Source: Sphingomonas hylomeconis (lineage in GTDB: Bacteria > Pseudomonadota > Alphaproteobacteria > Sphingomonadales > Sphingomonadaceae). From it: DNA of 64,000 bases. Below the pieces are notes generated by a model. That model ran no database searches. It was not told the origin of the DNA and saw only the letters and a list, made by a program, of their open reading frames with translations. This document shows, one piece after another, positions 16,286 through 24,449 of the stretch. Position numbers and translations under genes: made by a program. The first letter of the stretch is position 1; each line of letters starts with the position of its first letter. The DNA lies in NCBI RefSeq assembly GCF_025370105.1, contig NZ_JANQBK010000006.1, positions 1 through 64,000 of the forward strand, read 5' to 3'.

Positions 16286-17473
16286 TCAGTTCGCGGTCTG
16301 CAACAGATGGCGCAGATCCTTGAAGAAGATCCGCGTATAGGCAAGCGGCCGGGCATAGCTCAGCTGCTTTTCGCGATAGGCCTGCCAGACCAATTGCTGG
16401 ACGTCGCGATCCGCGCACATCGCGACGAACCGTTCGCGGCGACGGTCGTTCCTGTACCAGAAATACTGCATGATCCCGAGCACCTGGAACACCAACCCAT
16501 GTTCGCGCATGAAGCGCTTCCGCGCGCTGGCCAGCGCCTTGGCATTGCCGGTGGCGAGAAACTCGGCAACGGCCACGGCGGCATGGCGGGCGGAGACCAT
16601 GGCATAATAGATCCCTTCGCCCGAGGCCGGCGCGACCACCCCGGCGGCATCGCCGGCGAGCAGTATGTCGCGGCCATTGTCCCATCGGCGCAACGGGCGA
16701 AGCGGGATCGGCGCACCTTCGCGGCGCAGCGTCTCGCACTGCTCCAGCCCGACGCGCGCGCGGAGCTGCCCGGTCGCGGCGCGCAGGCCGAAGCCCTTCT
16801 GCGCGCTGCCCACCCCGATGCTCGCAGTATCGCCATGCGGGAAGATCCAGGCATAGAAATCGGGCGAGACAGCCGCCTGATAGAAGACGTCGCAGCGGCC
16901 GCGATCGAAAGCGGCATCGTCGATTGCAGGTGTGCGGATCACCTCGTGATAGGCAAACACGCAAGGGCCGGGTCTGTGTCGGGGCAGCGCGATGCGGGCA
17001 ATGCGCGACCGCGCGCCATCGGCGCCGATCACGCTGCGGGCGCGGACGCGCCGTTCCGCCCCGCCGCCGTCGGTGTAGCAGACCTGGAGGGAGCCCTCGG
17101 CATCGCGCTCGATTCCATCGACCGTCCCGACTCGCAGGTCCGCGCCGGCGCCTGCTGCGCGCGCGCGCAACCACGCGTCGAACGTTTCACGATCGACCAT
17201 GCCGACATGCCCGCCCGCGCCGCTCGGATCGACCGCCATGTCGATCGTGCGCCCGGACGGCGCGATCATCCGCGCGACGACGGCGCGGCCCACGATCAGG
17301 TGATCGGGGATGGCAAAATCGCGGATCAGGCGCGGCGGAATCGCGCCGCCACACGGCTTGATTCGCCCGCCGCGGTCGAGCAGCAGCACCGAGCGGCCGG
17401 CGCGGGCGAGTTCGGTTGCCGCCGTCGCGCCGGCCGGGCCACCGCCCACCACGATGCAGTCATAGGTCGTCAC
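16286..17473 (-). CDS. bchP: Geranylgeranyl reductase, bacteriochlorophyll biosynthesis
   Basis: A 395-residue FAD/NAD(P)-dependent flavoprotein that reduces the geranylgeranyl tail to phytyl. It starts VTTYDCIVVGGGPAGATAAT with the Rossmann GxGxxG-like dinucleotide site, then GGRIKPCGGAIPPRL, the family motif with a conserved Cys. SVIGADGARS and DILLAGDAAGVVAPASGEGI follow, the latter being the second FAD-binding stretch. The GTG start overlaps the bch2 stop by four bases (GTGA), proving operon coupling. Length and motifs distinguish it from archaeal lipid GGRs, and the adjacent BchG makes the bacteriochlorophyll role firm. Confidence 0.94.
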   Translation of the reverse strand: MTTYDCIVVGGGPAGATAATELARAGRSVLLLDRGGRIKPCGGAIPPRLIRDFAIPDHLIVGRAVVARMIAPSGRTIDMAVDPSGAGGHVGMVDRETFDAWLRARAAGAGADLRVGTVDGIERDAEGSLQVCYTDGGGAERRVRARSVIGADGARSRIARIALPRHRPGPCVFAYHEVIRTPAIDDAAFDRGRCDVFYQAAVSPDFYAWIFPHGDTASIGVGSAQKGFGLRAATGQLRARVGLEQCETLRREGAPIPLRPLRRWDNGRDILLAGDAAGVVAPASGEGIYYAMVSARHAAVAVAEFLATGNAKALASARKRFMREHGLVFQVLGIMQYFWYRNDRRRERFVAMCADRDVQQLVWQAYREKQLSYARPLAYTRIFFKDLRHLLQTAN

Positions 17474-18783
17474 GCTGTCGCCTCGCGCACCGCAACCGGA
17501 CGACTGCCGTGCGATGGCATGCGCAAGGCCAGCGCCGCGGCGAGCAGGAACAACAACGCCTCGCCGACGAATACCGCGCCGAACGTCGCACTGGCTGAGC
17601 CGCCGAGCGCGCGGCCGATATCCACCCCCAGCGCACCGATCAGCCCGCCAAGCGCGAAGGCGATCGCCTGCGCTGCGCCCCACACGCCCATACGGATCCC
17701 TTCGCGACCGCCGCCGCCGGCGCCGGCCAAGGCCATCATCGCGCCGATCGCAGCGACCGCGAACACGCCATTGGCAAAGCCGAGCAGGGCGATATTGGCG
17801 GCAAGTGGCCAGCCGGGCCCGGCGCTCGCGGCCAGCGCCAGGCCAAGCAGCGCGGCGGCCGAACCGATGCAGCCGGCGACGATCCACGGCCGCAGGTGAC
17901 CGCGCCGCGCACCCCCGAACGCGCTGCCACCGACCCCAACGAGGATCATGCCGAGCAGCACGCCGCCATGCTGCACGCCGGACAGCTGCGTCGATTGGCC
18001 GGGAGTGAATGCGAACAGCAGGCCGGCGAACGGCTCGAGGATCAGATCCTGCATCGCATAGGCCAGCATCGACAGGAACACGAACAGCGTGAAGCGGCGC
18101 GCCTCGGCATCGGTGAGCATCTCGCCCAGCGCCGCGCCGAAGGACGGCAGCGGCCTCTCCTCGGTCGGCGCGACGAGCAGCGGGCGGCGCTCGACACCCC
18201 AAATCGCCAGCATCGCGACGCTAAACGCCACGCCCGCGACGCCGCTGGCGACGATCGCCAGCCGCTGCAGCGAGAAGGGGTCGATCAGCGCGCCGGTGAC
18301 GCCCGCAGTGACGGCGATGCCGGCGACCATCATGATCCAGGTGATCGCCGCGGCCGCCGCGCGCCGCGCCGGCGCGACGCTGGTAGCCAGCAAGGCGAGC
18401 AGCGACGTGCCCGCCGCGCCGACGCCGGCGCCGATCATTGCAAAGGCAAGGATCGCCAGCGGCAGAGCGGCGACGGATCGGGTTGCAAAAAACGCCAGTG
18501 CATCGACGGCCAGCAGAGGCCCGAGCGCCAGCGTGCCCATGCCCAGAACGATCCACGGCGTGCGGCGCCGCCCGCGATCCGAGCCGTGCCCCCAGGCCGG
18601 GCGGGTCAGCTGCACGGCATAATGCCACGCCACCAGCGCTGCCGGCAGCGCGGCGGGCAGCGCATATTCGACCACCATGACGCGGTTGAGCAGCGATGTC
18701 GCCAGCATCACGATCGCGCCGATCGCGCTCTGCACCATCCCGAGGCGGACGATGCCGGGCCAGCCGAGCGGCGCGGCGCTCAC
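17470..18783 (-). CDS. BCH2/PucC-family MFS protein (bacteriochlorophyll-associated transporter)
   Basis: A 437-residue, 12-helix MFS protein of the PucC/LhaA/Bch2 group. Features are the long N-terminal helix LGMVQSAIGAIVMLATSLLN, then NRVMVVEYALPAALPAALVAWHY and TRPAWGHGSDRGRRRTPWI, which is the motif A equivalent. In Rhodobacter the paralogues PucC and LhaA help light-harvesting complex assembly; the one beside bchG-bchP is usually called Bch2 or ORF428. It begins with GTG overlapping the bchG stop and its own stop overlaps bchP, a fully coupled trio. Transport of bacteriochlorophyll is hypothesised but not proven for the family. Confidence 0.9.
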   Translation of the reverse strand: MSAAPLGWPGIVRLGMVQSAIGAIVMLATSLLNRVMVVEYALPAALPAALVAWHYAVQLTRPAWGHGSDRGRRRTPWIVLGMGTLALGPLLAVDALAFFATRSVAALPLAILAFAMIGAGVGAAGTSLLALLATSVAPARRAAAAAITWIMMVAGIAVTAGVTGALIDPFSLQRLAIVASGVAGVAFSVAMLAIWGVERRPLLVAPTEERPLPSFGAALGEMLTDAEARRFTLFVFLSMLAYAMQDLILEPFAGLLFAFTPGQSTQLSGVQHGGVLLGMILVGVGGSAFGGARRGHLRPWIVAGCIGSAAALLGLALAASAGPGWPLAANIALLGFANGVFAVAAIGAMMALAGAGGGGREGIRMGVWGAAQAIAFALGGLIGALGVDIGRALGGSASATFGAVFVGEALLFLLAAALALRMPSHGSRPVAVREATA

Positions 18784-19712
18784 AACCCGGCCACCCCGCC
18801 AAGGCCGAACGCCGCGGCGAGCATACCCAGCACATACAGGCTGGTCCCGGTAGCATTATACCATGGCGTATTGGCCAGCGGATCGCGCAACAGCCGCCGC
18901 ATCAGCGCGATCTGCCCGAGCAGCAGCAGGGCAACGATTGCGGCGACGGCGTGATGCCCCCATCCCCACAGTAAGGCGATCACCGCGATCTGCGGCACCG
19001 CCATCACCACACAGGCGACCCGCGCGGCGGGGCCGACGCCGAGCAGCACCGGCAGCGAGCGCAGGCCGGTCGCGCGATCCCCCTCCACCGCCTTGAAATC
19101 GTTGAGCGTCATGATGCCGTGCGCGCCGATGCTGTACAGCACGAGCACGATCAGCACCGGGGCGCCGGGCCAGGCGCCCGCCATCACCGTGGCGCCGGTA
19201 AACCAGGTCAGCCCCTCATAGGTCAGCGCGACCACCGCCGGCCCCCAAATGCCGCTCACCTTGAAGCGGAACGGCGGCGCGCTGTAGCCCCAGGCGCAAG
19301 CCACGCCGAGGCAGGTGGCGGCAAATACCAGCGGCCCGGTCGCCCAGGCGACGAGCAGCGACAGCGCGGTGCCGATCACCGCAATCCATAGCCCCCACGA
19401 CCCGGCGATCCGCCCCGAGGGGATCGGACGGTGCGGCTCGTTGATCGCGTCGACATGGCGATCGAACCAGTCGTTGATCGCCTGGCTCGTACCGCACACC
19501 AACGGGCCGGTCAGCAGCACCCCCGCAATCAGGAACGGCCAGCGCTCGGCGATCGGCACGCCCGACGAGACGACCCCGCAGGTGAACGCCCAGATCGGCG
19601 GGAACCAGGTGACCGGCTTGAGCAGTTCGAGCACGTCGCGGGCGGCGGGTAGCGGCGCAGCGATGCCAAAGGCGTTCGACCGGTCCATATCGCGCAGGCT
19701 ATGATAGGACAC
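18780..19712 (-). CDS. bchG: Bacteriochlorophyll a synthase (geranylgeranyl/phytyl transferase)
   Basis: UbiA-superfamily membrane prenyltransferase, 310 residues, that esterifies bacteriochlorophyllide with geranylgeranyl or phytyl diphosphate. The early motif ELLKPVTWFPPIWAF is typical of BchG/ChlG. The first Asp-rich site is DRHVDAINEPHRPIPSG, diagnostic of chlorophyll synthases. The second, near residue 195, is HGIMTLNDFKAVEGDR. About nine hydrophobic helices are present. A GTG at 19712 gives the annotated form; an ATG at 19688 gives a form eight residues shorter and is equally plausible. Neither has a clear ribosome site. A strong inverted repeat lies just upstream. Confidence 0.93.
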   Translation of the reverse strand: MSYHSLRDMDRSNAFGIAAPLPAARDVLELLKPVTWFPPIWAFTCGVVSSGVPIAERWPFLIAGVLLTGPLVCGTSQAINDWFDRHVDAINEPHRPIPSGRIAGSWGLWIAVIGTALSLLVAWATGPLVFAATCLGVACAWGYSAPPFRFKVSGIWGPAVVALTYEGLTWFTGATVMAGAWPGAPVLIVLVLYSIGAHGIMTLNDFKAVEGDRATGLRSLPVLLGVGPAARVACVVMAVPQIAVIALLWGWGHHAVAAIVALLLLGQIALMRRLLRDPLANTPWYNATGTSLYVLGMLAAAFGLGGVAGL

Positions 19713-19716
19713 TGGT

Positions 19717-19740
19717 AAGCGTCAAATAGAATTGACGCTT
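19717..19740. promoter_or_regulatory. 9-bp perfect inverted repeat upstream of bchG
   Basis: AAGCGTCAA, six bases, then TTGACGCTT. It ends 4 bp before the GTG of bchG and 26 bp after the stop of the preceding gene. No T-run follows on either strand, so an operator is more likely than a strong terminator. The TTGACG arm could also act as a -35 element for transcription into bchG. It does not match the TGT-N12-ACA pattern of PpsR/CrtJ. Confidence 0.45.
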
Positions 19741-19766
19741 CTTGTTCCAGTTATTCGCGGATACGA

Positions 19767-21269
19767 TCAAAGATCGGCGACGGCCGCCTTTAACCCAGCG
19801 CGATCCAACTTGCCATTGGAGTTCCGTGGCAGTGTCTCCAGCCAGACGTAGCGACTGGGCTGCATGAAGCTCGGCAGGTCGCGGCGCAGCCGCGCGCGCA
19901 ACGCCGGCTCGGCGGCACCATCGCCGCGCGCGACGACCACGATCGCCTGTCCCAGCCGCGCATCCGCGACGCCCAGCGCGACCGCTTCGGGCACTTCACC
20001 GCCGGCCAGTACTGCCTCCTCGATCTCTGTCGGGCTGATCCTATTGCCGGCCGATTTGATCATTTCGTCATCGCGCCCGACAAATCGGAACAGCCCGTCC
20101 GCGCCCTTTACCACCGTGTCGCCCGACCATACCGCCTTGCCGCCCGACGCGGCCCAGGCCGGTGCATCGCGGAAGCGCAACGCGGTGCGCTCGGCATCAC
20201 GCCAATAGCCCTGTGCGACGAGCGGCCCGGCATGGACCAGTTCGCCGGCCTCGCCGGGATCGGCCTGCGAACCATCCGCCCTCGACACCATCACCTCGGC
20301 AAAGGGGATCGCGCGCCCCATCGCATCGGGATGGGCATCGACCAGATGAGGCGCGAGATAGGTCGAGCGGAACGCCTCGGTCAGCCCATACATCGGATAG
20401 AGATCGGCGGCGGGAAAGCGTTCGCGCAGGCCACGGATCAGCCGGGGTGTCAGCGCGCCGCCCGAATTGGTCAACCGCCGCAGCCGTGCTGCCGTCGCCG
20501 CGGGCCAATCCGCCTCCAGCAATTGCACCCAGAGCGGCGGCACCCCCGCCAGGGTCGTCGCCTCGACCCGCTCGACCGCCTTCACCACGTCCCGCGCGGT
20601 GAGATAATCGAGCGGGGCGTAACAGGCCCCGGCCGCCCAAGTCGAAAAGAGCTGGTTCTGGCCGTAATCGAAGCTGAGCGGCAGCACGCCGAGAACGCGG
20701 TCGCTTGCCGCGATCCCGAGATAATGAGCGACCGAAATCGCACCGAGCCACAGATTGGCATGGCTCAGCATGACGCCCTTGGGCCGCCCGGTCGATCCCG
20801 ACGTGTAGAGGATCGCGGCCAGCGCGGCGGGATCTGCGCGAGATGCCGGCATGACATCAGCGCAGGCCACCGCCGTCTCGTCCACGCACCGGCATCCCGC
20901 CGGCACGTCCGCTTCGTGAAGCGTTTCCGCCCGTGCTCCCTGCGTGATCAGCACGGTCGACCCGCTATCGGCCAGGATATGCGCGACCTGCGCGCGCTTG
21001 AGCATCGGATTGATCGGCACATGCACCAGCCCGGCACGCGGCGCCGCCATCGGCAGCACGCAGGCCAGCCGGGTCTTGGGCAGCCAGGATGCGATACGAT
21101 CGCCGGCCGCCAGGCCTAGCGTCGCCAGCCACGCCGCGGTCTGCCCGGTAAGCCGTTCCAGCGCGGCGAAATCGAGGCTGCCGGCCTTGTCGAGCAGCGC
21201 GAGGTCGCCGCGGGCACCACGGCCGGGCAGATGATCGATCGGCAGGGGAACGGGATCGAGTTTGATCAT
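19767..21269 (-). CDS. Acyl-CoA ligase (AMP-forming), exosortase A system-associated
   Basis: A 500-residue ANL-superfamily adenylating enzyme. The P-loop-like motif is AILYTSGSTGRPKGVMLSHA, followed by YPMYGLTEAFRSTYL and the GDTVVKGADGLFRFVGRDDEMIK hinge. The catalytic Lys is in LPRNSNGKLDRAGL near the C-terminus. The family recognised is the ligase found with EpsH/exosortase A polysaccharide loci. The neighbouring divergent ACP and two hydrolases of the same association strengthen this. It presumably charges the ACP with an acyl group; the acyl donor is unknown. The start is the ATG at 21269, preceded immediately by AGGGAAGG. Confidence 0.85.
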   Translation of the reverse strand: MIKLDPVPLPIDHLPGRGARGDLALLDKAGSLDFAALERLTGQTAAWLATLGLAAGDRIASWLPKTRLACVLPMAAPRAGLVHVPINPMLKRAQVAHILADSGSTVLITQGARAETLHEADVPAGCRCVDETAVACADVMPASRADPAALAAILYTSGSTGRPKGVMLSHANLWLGAISVAHYLGIAASDRVLGVLPLSFDYGQNQLFSTWAAGACYAPLDYLTARDVVKAVERVEATTLAGVPPLWVQLLEADWPAATAARLRRLTNSGGALTPRLIRGLRERFPAADLYPMYGLTEAFRSTYLAPHLVDAHPDAMGRAIPFAEVMVSRADGSQADPGEAGELVHAGPLVAQGYWRDAERTALRFRDAPAWAASGGKAVWSGDTVVKGADGLFRFVGRDDEMIKSAGNRISPTEIEEAVLAGGEVPEAVALGVADARLGQAIVVVARGDGAAEPALRARLRRDLPSFMQPSRYVWLETLPRNSNGKLDRAGLKAAVADL

Positions 21270-21434
21270 CCTTCCCTGATAAGCCCGATCCGCGACAAGC
21301 CAAGCCATCGCCGCTGTCACTTTTGGGACGTTCCGCCGCAGCGCGCATGCTGCACCGCAACCACAACGCTTGGCATCCCTATCGCCACTCACTAACGCGA
21401 TGTCGTCAAAAGCGTAAAGACAGGGGTCCGTGAC

Positions 21435-21707
21435 GTGCTGCCAGACGATATCGATCAGATCGACGCCACCGTACGCGCCGTTCTCCGCGACGTGCTCGGC
21501 CTGTCGCAAGAGCGCGTCGATGCGTTTCGCAGCGAGACGCCGCTGTTCGGCGCCCTGCCCGAGCTCGATTCGATGGCCGTCGCCGGGCTGCTCACCGAGC
21601 TCGAGGAACGGCTCGGCGTGCTGATCGAGGATGACGAGGTTGATGGCGAGATGCTCGAGACTTTCGGCGCGCTGGTCCGCTTCGCCAGCGGCAAGGCGGT
21701 GGGTTAA
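21435..21707 (+). CDS. Acyl carrier protein, exosortase A associated
   Basis: A 90-residue stand-alone carrier protein. The phosphopantetheine attachment Ser lies in ELDSMAVAGLLTELE near residue 39, within the family's DS-M pattern. The surrounding sequence is acidic and helical as in ACPs. Translation begins with GTG; no ATG is available. It is divergent from the acyl-CoA ligase (165-bp gap) and is followed by the two alpha/beta hydrolases, matching the carrier protein found in exosortase-A loci. It is not the fatty-acid-synthesis AcpP, whose gene lies in a fab cluster. Confidence 0.85.
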   Translation: MLPDDIDQIDATVRAVLRDVLGLSQERVDAFRSETPLFGALPELDSMAVAGLLTELEERLGVLIEDDEVDGEMLETFGALVRFASGKAVG

Positions 21708-21813
21708 GCCTGCCGCCGACACGACTTGTTCCCCTGCCCGGCCTGCGGCAAGCTGCGCTGGCGACAGCGTGGCGCACCGGGGGGATTAATATGGCGGAAC
21801 GGCCAAGTGGCGA

Positions 21814-22530
21814 GTGGACACCCGCGTGACACCGTCGACCTATCGCTGGTCGGGTGGCAGCGAGGCGATGCTGCGCTTCGGCCCGACGACCGGCCCGGTG
21901 GTGATCGCCGCCATGCCGCTGTTCGAGGAAGCCAATCGCACCCGCTCGTTCATCGTCGCCATCCTCCGCGCGCTGGCTGAGCGCGGCATCGGCAGTGCCT
22001 TGCCCGATCTGCCCGGCACCGGTGATTCTCTCACGGAAACTGAACACGCAACGCTATCTAATTGGCAAGAAGCCTTTTCCGGCTGCGCCATGACGCTCGG
22101 CCGCGATCGCATTCACGCCTTCGGCGTGCGCGGCGGGACGTTGCTCGATGCCACCGCGGCAATCGCCAGCCGCTACCATTTCGCGCCAATCGACGGCAAT
22201 GCCGTGGTGCGTGACCTGCTTCGCACGCGCCTCGCCGCGGCGAAGGAGGATGGCGTGCCGGCCGATGCTGGCACGATCGCACCGCCCGGCCCGCCGATCA
22301 CCTTGGCCGGCAACCGTATCAGCCGTCAGTTGCTCGCCGACCTCACCGTCGCCGCCCCCTCGACAGTCGGCCCGTGCCGCATCGCCCGGCTCGACAGCGA
22401 CGGACGGCCCGGCGACGTCAAATTTCCCGGCGCGCCGCTGTGGCGCCGTGCCGAGCCGGGCAACGATCCAGCCCTTGCCGTGCTGATCGCCGATGATATC
22501 GCCGCCTCGATCGCAACATGCGCAGCGTAA
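21814..22530 (+). CDS. Alpha/beta hydrolase-fold protein, exosortase A system-associated hydrolase 2
   Basis: A 238-residue alpha/beta-hydrolase-like protein. Conserved pieces are MPLFEEANRTRSFI near the N-terminus, LPDLPGTGDSL, and the position of the nucleophile elbow, which reads FGVRGGTLLDA. The elbow has Arg where a Ser nucleophile would be expected, a feature I recall for this subgroup, so it may not be a standard hydrolase. The start is uncertain: GTG at 21814 or 21826, neither with a clear ribosome site. Its end overlaps the next gene by 13 bp. It lies 106 bp after the ACP gene, probably in the same transcript. Confidence 0.78.
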   Translation: MDTRVTPSTYRWSGGSEAMLRFGPTTGPVVIAAMPLFEEANRTRSFIVAILRALAERGIGSALPDLPGTGDSLTETEHATLSNWQEAFSGCAMTLGRDRIHAFGVRGGTLLDATAAIASRYHFAPIDGNAVVRDLLRTRLAAAKEDGVPADAGTIAPPGPPITLAGNRISRQLLADLTVAAPSTVGPCRIARLDSDGRPGDVKFPGAPLWRRAEPGNDPALAVLIADDIAASIATCAA

Positions 22531-23288
22531 TCGCCTTTCCCTGCGCAGGCGAGACGCTGGTCGGGACGTTGGATGCGGGCGCCAATACCACTGGCCTGCT
22601 GATCGTCTCGGGCGGCAATGAGATCCGCATTGGCGCGCATCGCGGCATGGCGCTGCTCGCCGCTCGTCTCGCCGCCGAGGGAACGCCGGTCTTCCGCTAC
22701 GATCGCCGCGGCATCGGTGATTCGACCGGCGAGAATACAGGCTTCGAGCAGGCGGGCGACGACATGGCCGCCGCGGTCGCCGCCTTCCGCCATGAGGCGC
22801 CGCATCTCGCCCGTATCGTCGGGTTCGGCAATTGCGACGCCGCCACCGCGCTCGCCTTGTTCCACGCCGCCGCCGGGATCGACGCCTTGGTCCTCGCCAA
22901 TCCCTGGACGATCGAGCAGCCCGACGACCTGCCGCCCGCCGCCGCGATCCGCGCGCGCTATATCGAGCGGCTGAAGGATCCCGCCACCTATTGGCGGCTG
23001 CTCAAGGGCGGTGTGGACTTGCGCAAGCTTGCCAAGGGCTTGGCGAAGATTTCCGATACGCCATCGGAAGACGCGACGCGCCTTGCAGCAAGGCTCGGCA
23101 GCGCCCTGGCAACCGCCGGCAAGCCGATCGAGATCGTGCTCGCCAAAGGCGATGCCACCGCGATCGCCTTTGTCGATGCCTGCGTTACCACGCTACCAAC
23201 CCACATGATCGACACCGCGTCACACAGTTTCGCACGCGGAGATGATCAGGCGGCGCTGGAATCGATCCTGCGCGCCGCTTTGGCGTGA
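22518..23288 (+). CDS. Alpha/beta hydrolase, exosortase A system-associated hydrolase 1
   Basis: A 256-residue alpha/beta hydrolase. The N-terminal region IAFPCAGETLVGTLDAG and VSGGNEIRIGAHRGM are characteristic of the exosortase-A hydrolase 1 group. The oxyanion/early loop is FRYDRRGIGDSTGEN. The nucleophile elbow is VGFGNCDAATAL, with Cys in the nucleophile position, and His near the C-terminus is in DTASHSFARGDD. It starts inside the hydrolase 2 gene and its stop is directly adjacent to the stop of the convergent trxB. The chemical reaction is unknown. Confidence 0.85.
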   Translation: MRSVIAFPCAGETLVGTLDAGANTTGLLIVSGGNEIRIGAHRGMALLAARLAAEGTPVFRYDRRGIGDSTGENTGFEQAGDDMAAAVAAFRHEAPHLARIVGFGNCDAATALALFHAAAGIDALVLANPWTIEQPDDLPPAAAIRARYIERLKDPATYWRLLKGGVDLRKLAKGLAKISDTPSEDATRLAARLGSALATAGKPIEIVLAKGDATAIAFVDACVTTLPTHMIDTASHSFARGDDQAALESILRAALA

Positions 23289-24257
23289 TTATTCTGCCGC
23301 CACGGCAAGATGGTCGAATTCCGCCGCCGCCAGGAAGCGTTCGGCGTCCAGCGCCGCCATGCAGCCCGTGCCGGCCGCAGTGACGGCCTGGCGATAGACC
23401 TTGTCCATCACGTCGCCGCAGGCGAAGACGCCGGGCACGCTGGTCCGCGTGCTGCCCGGCTCGACCGCAATATAATGATCGTCGTCCAGCGCGACATGGC
23501 CGCGGAACAGTTCGGTCGCCGGATGATGACCGATCGCCACGAACCCGCCCTCGACATCGATGCGCGACATCTCGCCCGTCACCGTATCGCGCAGGTCGAG
23601 CCCGACGAGGCCGGTCGTGCCGCCACCATCGAGGAACTCGGCCACTTCCTTGTTCCACAGCACCGTTACGCCCTTATGCGCGAACAACCGCTCCTGCAGA
23701 ATCTTTTCGGCGCGGAAGCTGTCACGGCGGTGGATCAGCACGACGTCGGGCGAATGATTGGTGAGGTACAGCGCCTCTTCCACCGCGGTATTGCCGCCGC
23801 CGATCACGGCGACCTTCTTGCCGCGATAGAAGAAACCGTCGCACGTCGCGCAGGCACTGACGCCTTTGCCCTTGAGCGCATCCTCGCTGTCGAGCCCGAG
23901 CCACTTGGCCTGCGCGCCCGTCGCGATGACCAAGGTGTCGCCTTCGTAAACATCGCCCCCGTCGCCGATCAGCCGGAACGGCCGGCTGGTCAGATCGACC
24001 TCGACGATCGTGTCCCACATCAGCCGCGTGCCGACATGCTCGGCCTGCGCCTGCATCTCCTCCATCAGCCAGGGGCCCTGGATCACATCGCGAAAGCCGG
24101 GGTAATTCTCGACGTCGGTCGTGGTGGTCAGCTGCCCGCCCGGCTGGATGCCCTGCACGACGATCGGCGCCATGCCGGCGCGCGCCCCATAAATGGCGGC
24201 GGACAGGCCGGCGGGGCCGGAACCCAGAATGAGCATCTTGGTGGTGTGCGTGGTCAT
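23289..24257 (-). CDS. trxB: Thioredoxin-disulfide reductase
   Basis: A 322-residue FAD/NADPH-dependent flavoenzyme that keeps cytosolic thioredoxin reduced. MLILGSGPAGLSAAIYGARAG is the FAD-binding Rossmann start; the redox pair is CATCDGFFY (CxxC) near residue 140. NADPH binding is seen as VIGGGNTAVEEALYL, and the C-terminal FAD motif is VFACGDVMDKVYRQAVTAAGTG. All catalytic motifs are intact and the length is standard. Its TAA abuts the TGA of the convergent hydrolase gene with zero spacing. Confidence 0.97.
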   Translation of the reverse strand: MTTHTTKMLILGSGPAGLSAAIYGARAGMAPIVVQGIQPGGQLTTTTDVENYPGFRDVIQGPWLMEEMQAQAEHVGTRLMWDTIVEVDLTSRPFRLIGDGGDVYEGDTLVIATGAQAKWLGLDSEDALKGKGVSACATCDGFFYRGKKVAVIGGGNTAVEEALYLTNHSPDVVLIHRRDSFRAEKILQERLFAHKGVTVLWNKEVAEFLDGGGTTGLVGLDLRDTVTGEMSRIDVEGGFVAIGHHPATELFRGHVALDDDHYIAVEPGSTRTSVPGVFACGDVMDKVYRQAVTAAGTGCMAALDAERFLAAAEFDHLAVAAE

Positions 24258-24449
24258 AGATCTGGTCCGTGATGGCGTTGCGCGCGCTTTTAGGGTGCGC
24301 AGGGGCAGGCATGCAACATGGGATGCCCGGCACGCGATAAAAGGCCGTCGCGGCAGGCTTGTACGCGCACGCCGGCTGCGCCAAGCTCGCCAGAGCCGTT
24401 GAGGAGGAGCGCACCATCCGGGGTGCCGCGCAAGGTTAGAGGCAGCAGA

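Noticed and set aside
19681..19766. Possible PpsR/CrtJ binding site before bchG
   Set aside because: I looked for TGT-N12-ACA on both strands in the gap and did not find a convincing match; the exact inverted repeat is of another type.
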